Part shown: in pieces, positions 17,076 to 26,687 of the stretch | Layout: each line of letters starts with the position of its first letter | Position numbering within the stretch: position 1 is the first letter of the stretch | NCBI RefSeq assembly: GCF_007676705.1 | Contig: NZ_VEBF01000009.1 | Location: 99,048-163,047, forward strand | Reading direction: 5' to 3' | Origin: Paenibacillus xylanexedens | Lineage (GTDB): Bacteria; Bacillota; Bacilli; Paenibacillales; Paenibacillaceae | DNA length: 64,000 bases | Position numbers and translations under genes: made by a program | Notes under the pieces: model-generated | Database searches by the model: none | What the model saw: only the letters and a program-made list of their open reading frames with translations | What the model was told of the DNA's origin: nothing

Positions 17076-18659
17076 ATGTCTAAGATGCTGCAAAAATCGT
17101 TTTATCTCATTCTGCTCGTGTTTGTTGCGGTGTTTATTGTTTCGTCCTTGTTGGTTCGGGCACAGTACAACTACGCTTTGTATGGGGACAATCCCATTCT
17201 GAGCATGCAGCAGTGGAGTATTTTTCTCCCGGTCATTCTTTTGCTTCTCGGTTCAGGTATCGGTCTGTATGCTCTGTGTTTGAAACTGAACCAATACAGT
17301 CCGAGGGTTATTATCCCGATCGTACTGCTATGTTCACTGGCGATTCAGATCATCATCATTTTCGTATTTCCGAGAGTGCCCACCGATGATTCACAGACCG
17401 TTCTCTCACTCGCCATGAACATGTTGTATGACCAAGACTACTCCACGTTTGAAACGGGTGGTTATCTGCACATGTTCCCGTTTAATTACTCGATCGTGTT
17501 GTACCTGAAGACATTGCTGTACCTGTTCCCGGACAATTATCTGGTCATTAAACTATGTAATATTTTGTTTTCAACGTTAACGACATTCATGATTTATCTT
17601 ATCTACAAACAAGTGAATGACAGATCCACGGAACGTGATTACGGTGTGTTGATTTTTGCAGCAACGTATCTACCTTCCCTGTTCCTGAACAACCTGATCT
17701 ATAACGATGTAATTGCCACAGCATTTCTGACATCATGCCTATACTTCTTCATTCGTTTTGTACGTGAAAAGTCTTGGAAAACCATCATCATTGCCGCCAT
17801 ATTTCTTGCCATGGGCAACTACTTCCGAAGTATCGGCGTGATCGTGCTGATTGCTGCCATGATCTATATCCTGCTGAATATGCGTAGCATCGGAGCGAAG
17901 AAAGTTATCGTTTCCATCGGTGTGGTGGCTATGTTGTTTAATGTACCAACCTGGACTCAGAATGCGGTTCTTCAATCCTCCGGAGCAGTGAGCGAAAACG
18001 TTGGAGAGAATGCGGCACCTGTCTATATGTGGCTGAACATGGGGATTAATCTGGAGCGTTTTGGCTTCTGGGACAATATGGAGAGTTATCAGATCTATCA
18101 GAGGCAGGCCAACTACAATAAGGCCGAGAGCGCAGAATTGTTCAAACAAGAGATTGGCAATAAACTGTCCGAAGCAAGTGCAAGTGACTTGGTGCAGATG
18201 TATTACAAAAAGATTATATGGACCTGGACCGAAGGGACGTACCAGATGGACCGATACGGAATTGGCAATGAAAGTTCCTTGGGTGCAGGAAGAGGAAGGG
18301 GAGGCGGAATCGCAGGCTCCTACAGCTATACCAATGCGATAACACAACTGTTTCAGGGGGATTCGGCTTATCGGACAGGTTTGCTCTGGATCGTATATGT
18401 GATGAATTTCTTGATGTACTGTTTTATTTTCATCCGGTTGGTCGGTGGAATTCGTCGTAAACGGTATGATGAAGTCTCATTGATTCTGGTCATTCTCGGA
18501 TTCATCGGATTTTATATTCTGTGGGAGATTAAGTCCAGATACATCTACCCTGTATATCCACTGTTGGTTGTGCTGTCCTACATGGGATTCAAAGATACGT
18601 ATGATTTCATATTCCATCGTAAAGGCATCTTGGAGAGGTATTCCCTGAGAAAAAGGTGA
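17076..18659 (+). CDS. GT39/PMT-like integral membrane glycosyltransferase
   Basis: About 527 aa, with roughly ten or more hydrophobic segments along the length. After the first membrane pair, the loop VFPRVPTDDSQTVLSLAMNML contains the acidic residue typical of GT-C enzymes, and further segments (FPFNYSIVLYLKTLLYLFP) fit dolichyl-mannosyltransferase/ArnT-like proteins. It would transfer a sugar from a polyprenyl carrier to a surface acceptor. ATG 17076 follows AAAGGAG by 7 bases; the upstream in-frame codons lack a ribosome binding site. The lipoprotein gene begins 4 bases after its stop, so the pair is an operon. Confidence 0.78.
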   Translation: MSKMLQKSFYLILLVFVAVFIVSSLLVRAQYNYALYGDNPILSMQQWSIFLPVILLLLGSGIGLYALCLKLNQYSPRVIIPIVLLCSLAIQIIIIFVFPRVPTDDSQTVLSLAMNMLYDQDYSTFETGGYLHMFPFNYSIVLYLKTLLYLFPDNYLVIKLCNILFSTLTTFMIYLIYKQVNDRSTERDYGVLIFAATYLPSLFLNNLIYNDVIATAFLTSCLYFFIRFVREKSWKTIIIAAIFLAMGNYFRSIGVIVLIAAMIYILLNMRSIGAKKVIVSIGVVAMLFNVPTWTQNAVLQSSGAVSENVGENAAPVYMWLNMGINLERFGFWDNMESYQIYQRQANYNKAESAELFKQEIGNKLSEASASDLVQMYYKKIIWTWTEGTYQMDRYGIGNESSLGAGRGRGGGIAGSYSYTNAITQLFQGDSAYRTGLLWIVYVMNFLMYCFIFIRLVGGIRRKRYDEVSLILVILGFIGFYILWEIKSRYIYPVYPLLVVLSYMGFKDTYDFIFHRKGILERYSLRKR

Positions 18660-18663
18660 TCAT

Positions 18664-19197
18664 ATGCGCAAAAATAGATATTTCACATCGGTTACGCTGC
18701 TCCTGCTGCTGGGATACTCGGTGATGCTGACGGCTTGCGATGTTATTACCGCCCAAAATATTACCAACACCGGTTCTGCACAAGGCATGCCGAATGGCGG
18801 TGGCCAGGGGATGAACGGAGGAACATCAAGAGGTGGAAGAGGCGCCGCGGGCATGAATGACCGTACAGGAAGTCCGGACATGATGCAGGGGATGATGAAT
18901 GCTGATATTACAGGTAGGGTCATCTCCGTGACTGGAAACACAGTCACTCTGGCGTTACTTGAGGTGCAGGATACCTCATCTCCAAGCATGGAATGGATGG
19001 ATACGGGAATGGAAATGAAATTGAATATAACTGATGATGTTGCTATCACTGAAGGCATGGGAACGCCGCGTTCGGGTAATTCCAGCCCAAATGCGAATTC
19101 ATCCATTCAAGTGTCTGATCTTCAAGAAGAAGGCATCGTTATGGTGTGGTATAAGGACAACACCGAGACGGTCGAACGGATGGCGGTTGTCCAGTAA
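18664..19197 (+). CDS. Gly/Met/Asn-rich lipoprotein
   Basis: 177 aa. A lipoprotein signal ends at LTAC (Cys ~21). Residues ~35-80 are low complexity, rich in Gly, Met, Asn and Arg (GMPNGGGQGMNGG). A beta domain follows (ITGRVISVTGNTVTLALLEVQ, then KLNITDDVAIT). I do not recognise the family by name; the C-terminal part resembles small OB/DUF-type lipoproteins. It is translationally coupled to the glycosyltransferase (AAGGTGATC ribosome binding site inside the upstream stop region), so it may be a surface substrate or partner. Confidence 0.6.
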   Translation: MRKNRYFTSVTLLLLLGYSVMLTACDVITAQNITNTGSAQGMPNGGGQGMNGGTSRGGRGAAGMNDRTGSPDMMQGMMNADITGRVISVTGNTVTLALLEVQDTSSPSMEWMDTGMEMKLNITDDVAITEGMGTPRSGNSSPNANSSIQVSDLQEEGIVMVWYKDNTETVERMAVVQ

Positions 19198-19507
19198 AAG
19201 ATGCTGGGAATTTCGTTATTTTGTAATTGCTTACATTCGGTCTATGGGTTATTATGGAAACAGCTGTTTTTGAAGGGAGTGAGCGTCATGAAACGACGGT
19301 CTAAGAAGGTATGTTCTATTACTACAATGAAGGTAAGAACGAACTGAATAATTCCGGCAGACCATCAGATGCAGGGTGGAACACATCCAGTTTCCCAGTC
19401 GATCTGAGATCTGTCGATATAATAGGGATATAACTGCTCATTTTTTTCTGGCGTATGCGAGGTTTATTTGCTTGTGCAAATTTCTCATACACTCAGAATT
19501 TTTTTGA
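19198..19507 (+). other. gene-poor stretch with gene remnants
   Basis: GGGAGTGAG precedes a 19-codon reading frame at 19288-19347. An overlapping frame at 19311-19433 reads 40 residues, beginning MFYYYNEGK and ending VDIIGI. Neither is a convincing gene. Together they look like the decayed start of a longer gene interrupted by a frameshift. Confidence 0.35.
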
Positions 19508-19534
19508 AGCCGCAGGCATAGCCTGCGGCTTTTT
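19508..19534 (+). terminator. strong intrinsic terminator
   Basis: AGCCGCAGGC and GCCTGCGGCT form a perfect 10-base stem with a 3-base loop and a T-run. It isolates the upstream operon from the APH-like gene. Confidence 0.9.
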
Positions 19535-19601
19535 GCGCGCAAAAATAGGTATTCGAAGGCTACAAGCAATGCACATGAACGATTAAAAAGGAGAAATGCC
19601 C

Positions 19602-20597
19602 ATGTTAACATTAAAATATTTATTTCAAAATAACGACCTTGCCGAGATGATCCTGAAGAATTGGAGTTATGATCCCGAGTCGCTGGACATGTTTCAGTAT
19701 TATCGCATATCCTCCAATGCCGTGTATCCGTTCAGAGATCAGGGGGAAGTGCGATTGCTTCGTTTTGCCCCGGTAGAGGAAAAAAATCAAATCAATCTTA
19801 TAGCGGAACTGGAGTTCCTCCGATATCTTCGAACGAATCATTATGGAGCTATGGAGGCTATGCCTTCTCTTTCAGGAACAGAACTCGTAGAAGCTCACAC
19901 GCCATGGGGAACGTACTATGCTTCTGTATTCAAGCGAGTACCCGGATCACAGTTAGGAGGCATAGAATTGAATGATGCCATTTTGTACTGCTATGGTCAG
20001 GCATTGGGTGAGCTGCACCAGCTATCGCGTAGGTTCACACCTGAGCAGGAGGAGAAGCGACGCTGGACCTATACGGATGTGTTGAATTGGATGCAGGAGA
20101 ACCTGAGGGATTTTCCAACAGAGACGTCAGCTCTGAACGAGGTGGAGTTCCTCCGAACATATTTTGCGACTTGGCCGATGACCCAGCAAAATTTCGGACT
20201 CATCCACTACGATTTTGAACCGGACAATGTCTTCTATGACGAAGGAAGCATGTCTTGTTATGCCATTGATTTTGATGACTCGATGTATCACTGGTACGCG
20301 ATGGATGTGGAGCAGAGTCTGGAGAGCTTACGTGAGGAGATCGAGCCTGAGCAATGGGAAGTGAAGAAGCAACAGTTTCTGAACGGGTACTGGTCCAAGG
20401 CAGGAGAACGTTATGATCTGGAGGATATGTTCCCCGCTTGTCGTCGTTTTGCCAACTTGTACGGATATGTGCGTATGCTTCGATCTGTTGCAGAGCAGTG
20501 GTCACATGAACCGGAGTGGATGAGCGGACTAAGAGCGAGGTTGGAGAGGAAGATGACAGAAAAGGCAGAGCAATTCGGAAAGACAATAGAATGCTGA
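19602..20597 (+). CDS. aminoglycoside phosphotransferase (APH)-fold kinase
   Basis: About 331 aa. The catalytic loop is HYDFEPDNV (Brenner-type HxDxxxxN) and the metal-binding motif is AIDFDDS followed by WYAMDVEQSL, as in APH/choline-kinase-type enzymes. Upstream, YGQALGELHQLSRRF is the usual helix preceding the catalytic loop. ATG 19602 is 8 bases after AAGGAG. It phosphorylates a small hydroxylated molecule. Its position 340 bases before the NRPS genes invites a self-resistance role, but the intervening hairpin argues for a separate transcript. Confidence 0.82.
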   Translation: MLTLKYLFQNNDLAEMILKNWSYDPESLDMFQYYRISSNAVYPFRDQGEVRLLRFAPVEEKNQINLIAELEFLRYLRTNHYGAMEAMPSLSGTELVEAHTPWGTYYASVFKRVPGSQLGGIELNDAILYCYGQALGELHQLSRRFTPEQEEKRRWTYTDVLNWMQENLRDFPTETSALNEVEFLRTYFATWPMTQQNFGLIHYDFEPDNVFYDEGSMSCYAIDFDDSMYHWYAMDVEQSLESLREEIEPEQWEVKKQQFLNGYWSKAGERYDLEDMFPACRRFANLYGYVRMLRSVAEQWSHEPEWMSGLRARLERKMTEKAEQFGKTIEC

Positions 20598-20936
20598 GGT
20601 TGTCCCCATTTAGCCTAGGCTAGTCGTAATTCATAAGCACAGAAGTTAGAAATAATTCATGTTAATCCAGTTCCGTGATTAGATGCAGATCCTCTGGATC
20701 TATCACGGGACTTTTCAGTTTGTTCGAACTTTACCGAACAATGAAACGAAGGTGGATAACTTGTAGAAAGATTGGTTGGGACTTTCATTATTTTCATATG
20801 GAATGGGTGATATTGATGTCGGAATATCTACATTTTTGTTAAAAAAACAACTAAAATAGTTATTGATTAAATTGGGATGGGATGATAAGTTGTAATTAAC
20901 TTATTTTAGGATAAATTATATATAAAGGAGAATTAG
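20598..20936 (+). promoter_or_regulatory. regulatory region of the NRPS operon
   Basis: This 339-base gap has no gene. A hairpin at 20673-20708 (CCGTGAT/ATCACGG outer stem, AGATCC-TCT-GGATCT inner stem) probably ends the APH transcript. A 20-base inverted repeat at 20885-20904 (ATAAGTT, 6-base spacer, AACTTAT) lies ~32 bases before the start codon. AT-rich sequence downstream (AAATTATATATAAAGGAG) contains the ribosome binding site. No regulator gene lies inside the cluster. Confidence 0.5.
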
Positions 20937-23900
20937 ATGGGAAATGTATGCGTCGATCTGCATCCTTTAACAGAGCATCAACAACGAATATGGTATATGG
21001 AGATGTTATATCCGAATTCAGATGTATGGATGATTACAGCAAAGATAAGCATACCGGAACCGATCAATTTCATCTTGCTAGAGCGGTCCATTAACCGGGT
21101 TTTGAAGAATAAGGAACTGCTTCGAACCCGAATTATACTGGATCAAGGCGAGAAGAAACAGTACATCCAACCTTATAAGTACAGATCACTCAAGCATATT
21201 CATGAAGGGCCAGCCTTGACGGATATGACATGGACTCAGTATGTAGATAACCATCCGATCCATGTACACAGTGAAGATCTATGCCAGATATATACGTACG
21301 AAGGTCATGGACAATACGGATATATCATTCAGATCCACCATATTATCTGTGATGGGTTGGGTTTAGTCCAGTTGACGAATGAGATTACAGAGACCTATCA
21401 TGCCGAATTGAAGGATGGCAACACAGGCACAGTGGAATCTACGACTCACGATTATGAAAACTATGTACATAGTGAACAGCAATATTTCACTTCGAAACGC
21501 TATGCGAAAGATCAGGCCTTTTGGAGAGAGAAGTTTCATACGATTCCCGAATTTATGGAACTGAAACCGCACAATCCCCTTTTAACTCACACCGCAGCCA
21601 GAAGAAAAACGATGAATATGGATCACTCCATGTATGTACGTTTGAAAGAGTTCTGTCGTCAGAAGAATGTCAGCGTATTCACCTTTTTTCTCTCAAATCT
21701 AGCAATTCTGCTGAATAAACTCACTCACCATACCGATTTGGTCGTTGGAACCAACTACGCGAACCGCACTAGTAAAACAGATAAAGACATGATTGGCATG
21801 TTTGTCACAACCATACCTGTCAGGATCGGGGTAGAACCTTCTGAATCTGTGTTAACCTTACTGCAACGTATTTCTAACGAACAAAAAGAAATGTTACGTC
21901 ATCAGAAATATCCCTATAATCAGCTGATCCGTGAACTCAGAGAATCGCTCTCGCTACCAGAACTGAACAGACTGTTCGGCATATCTCTTGTCTACCGTCC
22001 GGAAAGCTTTAACAAGATGCAAGGACATCATATCGACCTGGACAACAAGTTTAACGGACACGAGACGAATGATCTGCTTATCAATATTATTGAAAAAATG
22101 AATGAGGATCGTATCATACTCCAGTTGGATTATCGGACAGAATTGTTCAGTGAAACGTATATGGATAATGTGCTCAATCAGTTTCTTGCGGTTACAGAGG
22201 CAATTCTGGAACAATCCGAACTAAGAATTGAACAGATTAGCATTGTTAGCGAAGCCGATAAACAATCGATGCTAACCGATTTTAATAATACCGAGGTAGT
22301 GTATCCGAGCAATAAAACCGTGATCCAGTTGTTTGAAGAACAGGCTGCTGCTACTCCTCAACATACAGCACTTATCCTGGGGGATAAGGAGATGAACTAT
22401 GAACAGCTAAATGCCAAAGCTAACGACTTGGCCAGAGTACTAATCAATAGAGGAATTAAGCAGCGAGAACTAGTAGGCATTATTGTATCCCACAGTATGG
22501 AAATGGTTATTGCAATTCTGGCAGTTATGAAAGCCGGGTGTGCTTATATTCCGATTGATCCCGAGTATCCCGATGAGCGAATTCAACATATTTTAAAGGA
22601 CTCTCAGGTAAGGTTTGTCCTGGTAAACCAACAAATAGAAATGCCGGACAGTGTAGATGTCATACATCTGCTTGAAGATCATGGCGGGCAGATCGTAACA
22701 GATAATCTGAACTTAACCATAGATATGAAGGATCTCGCTTATGTCATATATACATCAGGATCAACAGGAGCACCAAAGGGTGTATTAGTGGAGCATAAGG
22801 GGTTGACCAACTATATATGGTGGGCAAGTGAGACCTATGTTGCTGACAGGAAAACGACATTCTCACTGTATTCTTCCATCGCGTTCGACCTTACCGTCAC
22901 CTCCGTCTTCACGCCGCTAATCACGGGCAATGCAGTGATTATCTATAACTCGTCCCATAACAAGGCGTTGATTGCGGAGGTTGTCTTGGATTCACGAGTG
23001 GATCTGATCAAGCTGACTCCTGCTCATCTGCAACTGATCCAGGATATGAACCTTATGGACAGATCCAATGTCAGAACATTTATTGTGGGGGGAGATAATC
23101 TAAGTACTTCACTGGCCGCAAACATTACCCGCCAAAGCAAGCATGAGGTTACCATTTTCAATGAATATGGACCGACAGAGACGGTGGTGGGCTGCATGAT
23201 CTATACCTACAATCCTCATGTCGACCTAACCGAGTACGTACCCATCGGCAGGCCTATTCAGAACACCTCCATATATGTGCTTGATCAATCCCTTCGATAC
23301 GTGCCTGTTGGCGTTCAGGGTGAACTGTTGGTTGGGGGAGACGGAGTAACCAGAGGCTATCTGAACCGACCCGAATTGACGGAGAGAAAATACGTTGAAC
23401 ACCCGGATCATCCAGGTGAGCGATTGTACCGCACGGGTGATCTATGCAGGTTAAGGGAAGACGGTCAGATGGAATACCTCGGAAGAATGGACGATCAGGT
23501 GAAGATTCGAGGGTATCGAATTGAATTGGGAGAGGTCAAGGCAGCTTTCTTGAAGATAAAAGGAGTCCGGGATGTTGCTGTGAGCGTCAAGACGGATCAG
23601 CATTCCCGTCAGCTATGTGCTTATTACGTGAGCGATGTACATGTAACACGGAGGATGATTCGGGATACCCTGGTATCTCTGTTGCCAGAGTATATGGTTC
23701 CCACACATCTGATCAAGGTATCGTCCATACCGCTTACAATTAACGGAAAGATTGATTATTTAGCGTTATCGATAGAGAAGCCCCAATTGGATGATCAAGA
23801 TAATCCATATGTAGCCCCAAGTTCTATCATGGAACAGACGTTATCTGTCATATGGTCTGAGATTCTGGACCTAAAAGAGGTAGGGGTGACAGACCATTTT

Positions 23901-25562
23901 TACGAACATGGTGGAGATTCGCTCAAGTTGATTCAGATCTATACAAGACTTTCCGAGATAGGTTTTGATTTTTCGATTAACGATATGTTTAATTTCCCTA
24001 CAATTCAATCCTTAAGTTCACATCTGGATCAAGTCATGGAAGGAAAGGCAGGCAAGATGAGTATGGAACAAAACACAATGAAGAGATCCAAAGTGGACGT
24101 ATTGAACGGAATTATGGACAAGCCGATTTTCGTGTCAACGGATATTCCCAGAGTGGACCCGGCGCTCAAAGGTGTAATGTCATTCAATCAGGAATCCTTG
24201 TGGCTGGTTGAACAGTTCGAAGGGAAGAGCACCAAGTATAATATTCCTGGACATATTATTTTCGAAGGCACGTTTTCGGAAGACGCTTACATCTATGCAT
24301 TGAATCAGATTGTACAGCGGCATGATGTATTGAGAACATATTTTGTTATAGAGAATAATATACCGGTGCAGCGAATCAGACCTTACGAGCCATTTAATAT
24401 TGAGGTCCAGGTTTCACTGAGTGATGCTTCCGAAGCTAGTCTGAAGCGTGTGATTGAAGAAGAATCAAGACACCAGTTTAACTTGGAAAAAGGGCCTATG
24501 TACTATTTTAGATTGTATCGAATCCATGCACATCAATATTTTGCCTATTTTAATTTTCATCATATTATCTTTGATGGTTGGTCTCAGGATATTCTGATGG
24601 CTGAACTGGGGTCGTTCTATAATGCATATCTCAGGGGAGAAAATACAGCAACAGAGGATCTGACTATTCAATATTCCGACTATTCATATTGGCAAAAAGA
24701 GAAATGGATTGCTACCGAATTTCCCACGTTACTGGATTATTGGTGCAACCAGTTGGGAAGTACCATCAACCAAACGGTGAAAGTGTTGCCTTATGATCGG
24801 GAGCCGTCGCTGAACAACGGAGATACCGGGGATGTGCTCCTCGCGGAAATTCCAATTCAAACCATTGAAATGATCAAAAAGGCGGGTATGAAAAACAATG
24901 CCAGTCTGTACATCACTTTGCTCACCGCTTATAAAATGTTGCTGCACTTTTACTCGGGTGAAACCGAGATTGTCGTAGGGACCCCTGTTGCGAACCGGAA
25001 TCGTGCCGAAGTCCAGAGATTGATTGGATATTTCTCCAACAGTCTTGCTTTGAAGACGGGGATGGACCCGCAACAGTCCATAGACGCCCAGATCGTTTCT
25101 GTTAGAAATACGGTATTTGAGGCATTTGATCATCAGGAGATGCCTTTCGGCAAACTGATTGAACTGTTGAACCCGGATCGTACTTCGGCGTTGACCCCCT
25201 TCTTTCAGACGTGGTTTGTACTTGATGTTAAAAATACGTACAACATCGAAGGGTTGAATATTTCCCAGAATGAAATTCTGTGGGGACACAGCGGCAAGAG
25301 CAAATGGGATCTGACATTGAATCTCATCGAGGCTGATCATGCAATGAATGCTGTGGTTGAATACAAGACGGAGTTGTTTGGTAAATCCACTATGAAGAGA
25401 TTCCTGCATGACTATATAGCTGTAGTGAACCTGATTGCAGCCGACTCCTCGCGTAGTCTTCAGGCTGTACGTCATGATTGGGAGGTGGTGTCCCACGAGT
25501 ACAAGATGGTATTGCTGAACAGCAGTAAAAGCAAGAAGAAATTCAACAAAATTAAATCTTAG
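20937..25562 (+). CDS. nonribosomal peptide synthetase 1 (C-A(Asn)-T-C)
   Basis: 1541 aa. A starting condensation domain (residues ~8-440) has H134-H135-IIC-D139-G. As the first domain of the line it may accept a fatty acyl or other acyl starter. The adenylation domain (~465-960) has YTSGSTGAPKG at 605 and NEYGPTE. Specificity residues read by eye are DLTKIGEVGK, essentially the Asn code. The carrier Ser is 995 in GGDSLK. The last domain (~1090-1520) has H1208-H1209-IIF-D1213-G, NRNRAEVQRLIGYFSNSL and HQEMPF, all C-domain and not epimerase motifs. The protein ends there, so it hands Asn to the next carrier on another protein. No epimerase is present. The next gene starts 11 bases after the stop. 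Confidence 0.95.
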   Translation: MGNVCVDLHPLTEHQQRIWYMEMLYPNSDVWMITAKISIPEPINFILLERSINRVLKNKELLRTRIILDQGEKKQYIQPYKYRSLKHIHEGPALTDMTWTQYVDNHPIHVHSEDLCQIYTYEGHGQYGYIIQIHHIICDGLGLVQLTNEITETYHAELKDGNTGTVESTTHDYENYVHSEQQYFTSKRYAKDQAFWREKFHTIPEFMELKPHNPLLTHTAARRKTMNMDHSMYVRLKEFCRQKNVSVFTFFLSNLAILLNKLTHHTDLVVGTNYANRTSKTDKDMIGMFVTTIPVRIGVEPSESVLTLLQRISNEQKEMLRHQKYPYNQLIRELRESLSLPELNRLFGISLVYRPESFNKMQGHHIDLDNKFNGHETNDLLINIIEKMNEDRIILQLDYRTELFSETYMDNVLNQFLAVTEAILEQSELRIEQISIVSEADKQSMLTDFNNTEVVYPSNKTVIQLFEEQAAATPQHTALILGDKEMNYEQLNAKANDLARVLINRGIKQRELVGIIVSHSMEMVIAILAVMKAGCAYIPIDPEYPDERIQHILKDSQVRFVLVNQQIEMPDSVDVIHLLEDHGGQIVTDNLNLTIDMKDLAYVIYTSGSTGAPKGVLVEHKGLTNYIWWASETYVADRKTTFSLYSSIAFDLTVTSVFTPLITGNAVIIYNSSHNKALIAEVVLDSRVDLIKLTPAHLQLIQDMNLMDRSNVRTFIVGGDNLSTSLAANITRQSKHEVTIFNEYGPTETVVGCMIYTYNPHVDLTEYVPIGRPIQNTSIYVLDQSLRYVPVGVQGELLVGGDGVTRGYLNRPELTERKYVEHPDHPGERLYRTGDLCRLREDGQMEYLGRMDDQVKIRGYRIELGEVKAAFLKIKGVRDVAVSVKTDQHSRQLCAYYVSDVHVTRRMIRDTLVSLLPEYMVPTHLIKVSSIPLTINGKIDYLALSIEKPQLDDQDNPYVAPSSIMEQTLSVIWSEILDLKEVGVTDHFYEHGGDSLKLIQIYTRLSEIGFDFSINDMFNFPTIQSLSSHLDQVMEGKAGKMSMEQNTMKRSKVDVLNGIMDKPIFVSTDIPRVDPALKGVMSFNQESLWLVEQFEGKSTKYNIPGHIIFEGTFSEDAYIYALNQIVQRHDVLRTYFVIENNIPVQRIRPYEPFNIEVQVSLSDASEASLKRVIEEESRHQFNLEKGPMYYFRLYRIHAHQYFAYFNFHHIIFDGWSQDILMAELGSFYNAYLRGENTATEDLTIQYSDYSYWQKEKWIATEFPTLLDYWCNQLGSTINQTVKVLPYDREPSLNNGDTGDVLLAEIPIQTIEMIKKAGMKNNASLYITLLTAYKMLLHFYSGETEIVVGTPVANRNRAEVQRLIGYFSNSLALKTGMDPQQSIDAQIVSVRNTVFEAFDHQEMPFGKLIELLNPDRTSALTPFFQTWFVLDVKNTYNIEGLNISQNEILWGHSGKSKWDLTLNLIEADHAMNAVVEYKTELFGKSTMKRFLHDYIAVVNLIAADSSRSLQAVRHDWEVVSHEYKMVLLNSSKSKKKFNKIKS

Positions 25563-25573
25563 GAGGAGTAACC

Positions 25574-26596
25574 ATGAAAAAGAAATTTGATAAAGGCGCA
25601 CAGATGGTCATTCAGAAAGAAATCGTAAAGCAATCGTTTCTGGAGGAAGGGCAGGAGCTGCCGCTGGTAATCAAACCGAATGTAGCCGGACTAGATCTGA
25701 ATCAATGGTATCTCAACAATAAGGATATGGTGGAAGAGAAGATTTTGGAATACGGTGGAGTCCTCTTCAGAGGTTTTGATACCACTACACCAGAGAGCTT
25801 TTATGGGTTTATCGATGTAAGCTGCCCTGAGCCACTGAGCTATAAGGAAGGAGCGACACCAAGAACTCAAGTGCAGGGCAAGGTGTATACGTCAACGGAA
25901 TTTCCCAATGAGGAGACTATTGCACCGCATAATGAGTTGTCCTACGTCATGACCTGGCCCAAAAAAATCTGGTTCTCCAGTATCGTTGTCGCTGAAGAAG
26001 GCGGAGAAACACCGATCGTGGATGTACGGAAAGTATATAACCTCATTGACCCTGACATTCGGGATGTGTTTGCAGAGAAAGGCTGGATGTTGGTTCGAAA
26101 CTACGGAACCGGATTCGGACAGACTTGGCAGTACGTTTTCCACACGGAATCCAAGGAAGAAGTCGAGCAATATTGTCTGGACAACAACATGGACTGCTAC
26201 TGGAATGAGGATGGAACGCTGACAACCAAACAGGTGAGACCAGCTATTACGATCCACCCGGATACGCAGGAGAATCTGTGGTTCAATCATATTGCCTTCT
26301 GGCATAGCAGCAGTCTGAACGAAGAAGTTCGCAATCTGATGCTCGAAGAATTCGGAGAAGGAGGCTTGCCATACCAGACGTATTATGGAGACGGAAGTTT
26401 AATTGATGCCGAAGTGGCTGCCCATATTCGCCAGGCTTATGCTGAGGCCGCGGTTGCCTTCCCATGGCAAGAGGGAGATATTCTTATGCTGGATAATATG
26501 CTGGTGGCACATGCTCGGAACCCGTATCAGGGCGATCGCAAAGTATTGGTAGCCATGGGAGAACCCGTGAGTCGTGAAGCCTCAATTCAATCGTAA
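25574..26596 (+). CDS. TauD/TfdA-fold Fe(II)/2-oxoglutarate dioxygenase (SyrP/AsnO-like hydroxylase)
   Basis: 340 aa. The facial triad is H119-N-E121 (in APHNELSY) and H313 (in LVAHARNPY), with the 2-oxoglutarate-binding Arg in the following GDRKV. HxE instead of HxD is seen in AsnO and clavaminate synthase, and the SyrP group also carries a similar PHNE block. These enzymes beta-hydroxylate Asp or Asn, free or tethered to a carrier. The neighbouring module 1 selects Asn, so beta-hydroxy-Asn is the most economical product. GGAGGAG lies right before the ATG, directly after the NRPS1 stop. Confidence 0.88.
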   Translation: MKKKFDKGAQMVIQKEIVKQSFLEEGQELPLVIKPNVAGLDLNQWYLNNKDMVEEKILEYGGVLFRGFDTTTPESFYGFIDVSCPEPLSYKEGATPRTQVQGKVYTSTEFPNEETIAPHNELSYVMTWPKKIWFSSIVVAEEGGETPIVDVRKVYNLIDPDIRDVFAEKGWMLVRNYGTGFGQTWQYVFHTESKEEVEQYCLDNNMDCYWNEDGTLTTKQVRPAITIHPDTQENLWFNHIAFWHSSSLNEEVRNLMLEEFGEGGLPYQTYYGDGSLIDAEVAAHIRQAYAEAAVAFPWQEGDILMLDNMLVAHARNPYQGDRKVLVAMGEPVSREASIQS

Positions 26597-26687
26597 GGTT
26601 ATTCTGTCATCGAAGTGGCAAGTGTAACATTCTTTAGTTCACTTTATATAGAACTGAAAATACATTAGAAATGCAGGAGGATTGAAC

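Noticed and set aside
19602..20597. APH-fold kinase as part of the NRPS operon
   Set aside because: Same strand and close, but a hairpin and a 339-base gap with its own promoter-like region lie between. I keep self-resistance only as a possibility.
24100..25560. Epimerisation domain at the end of NRPS1
   Set aside because: A C-terminal domain after a carrier is often an epimerase, but the motifs here (NRNRAEVQRLIGYFSNSL, HQEMPF, SFNQESLWLVEQF) are those of a condensation domain.
24729..25601. 290-residue open frame on the minus strand inside NRPS1
   Set aside because: Its sequence is the antisense shadow of the second C domain. No ribosome binding site, no recognisable motif, and the + strand frame is unambiguous.
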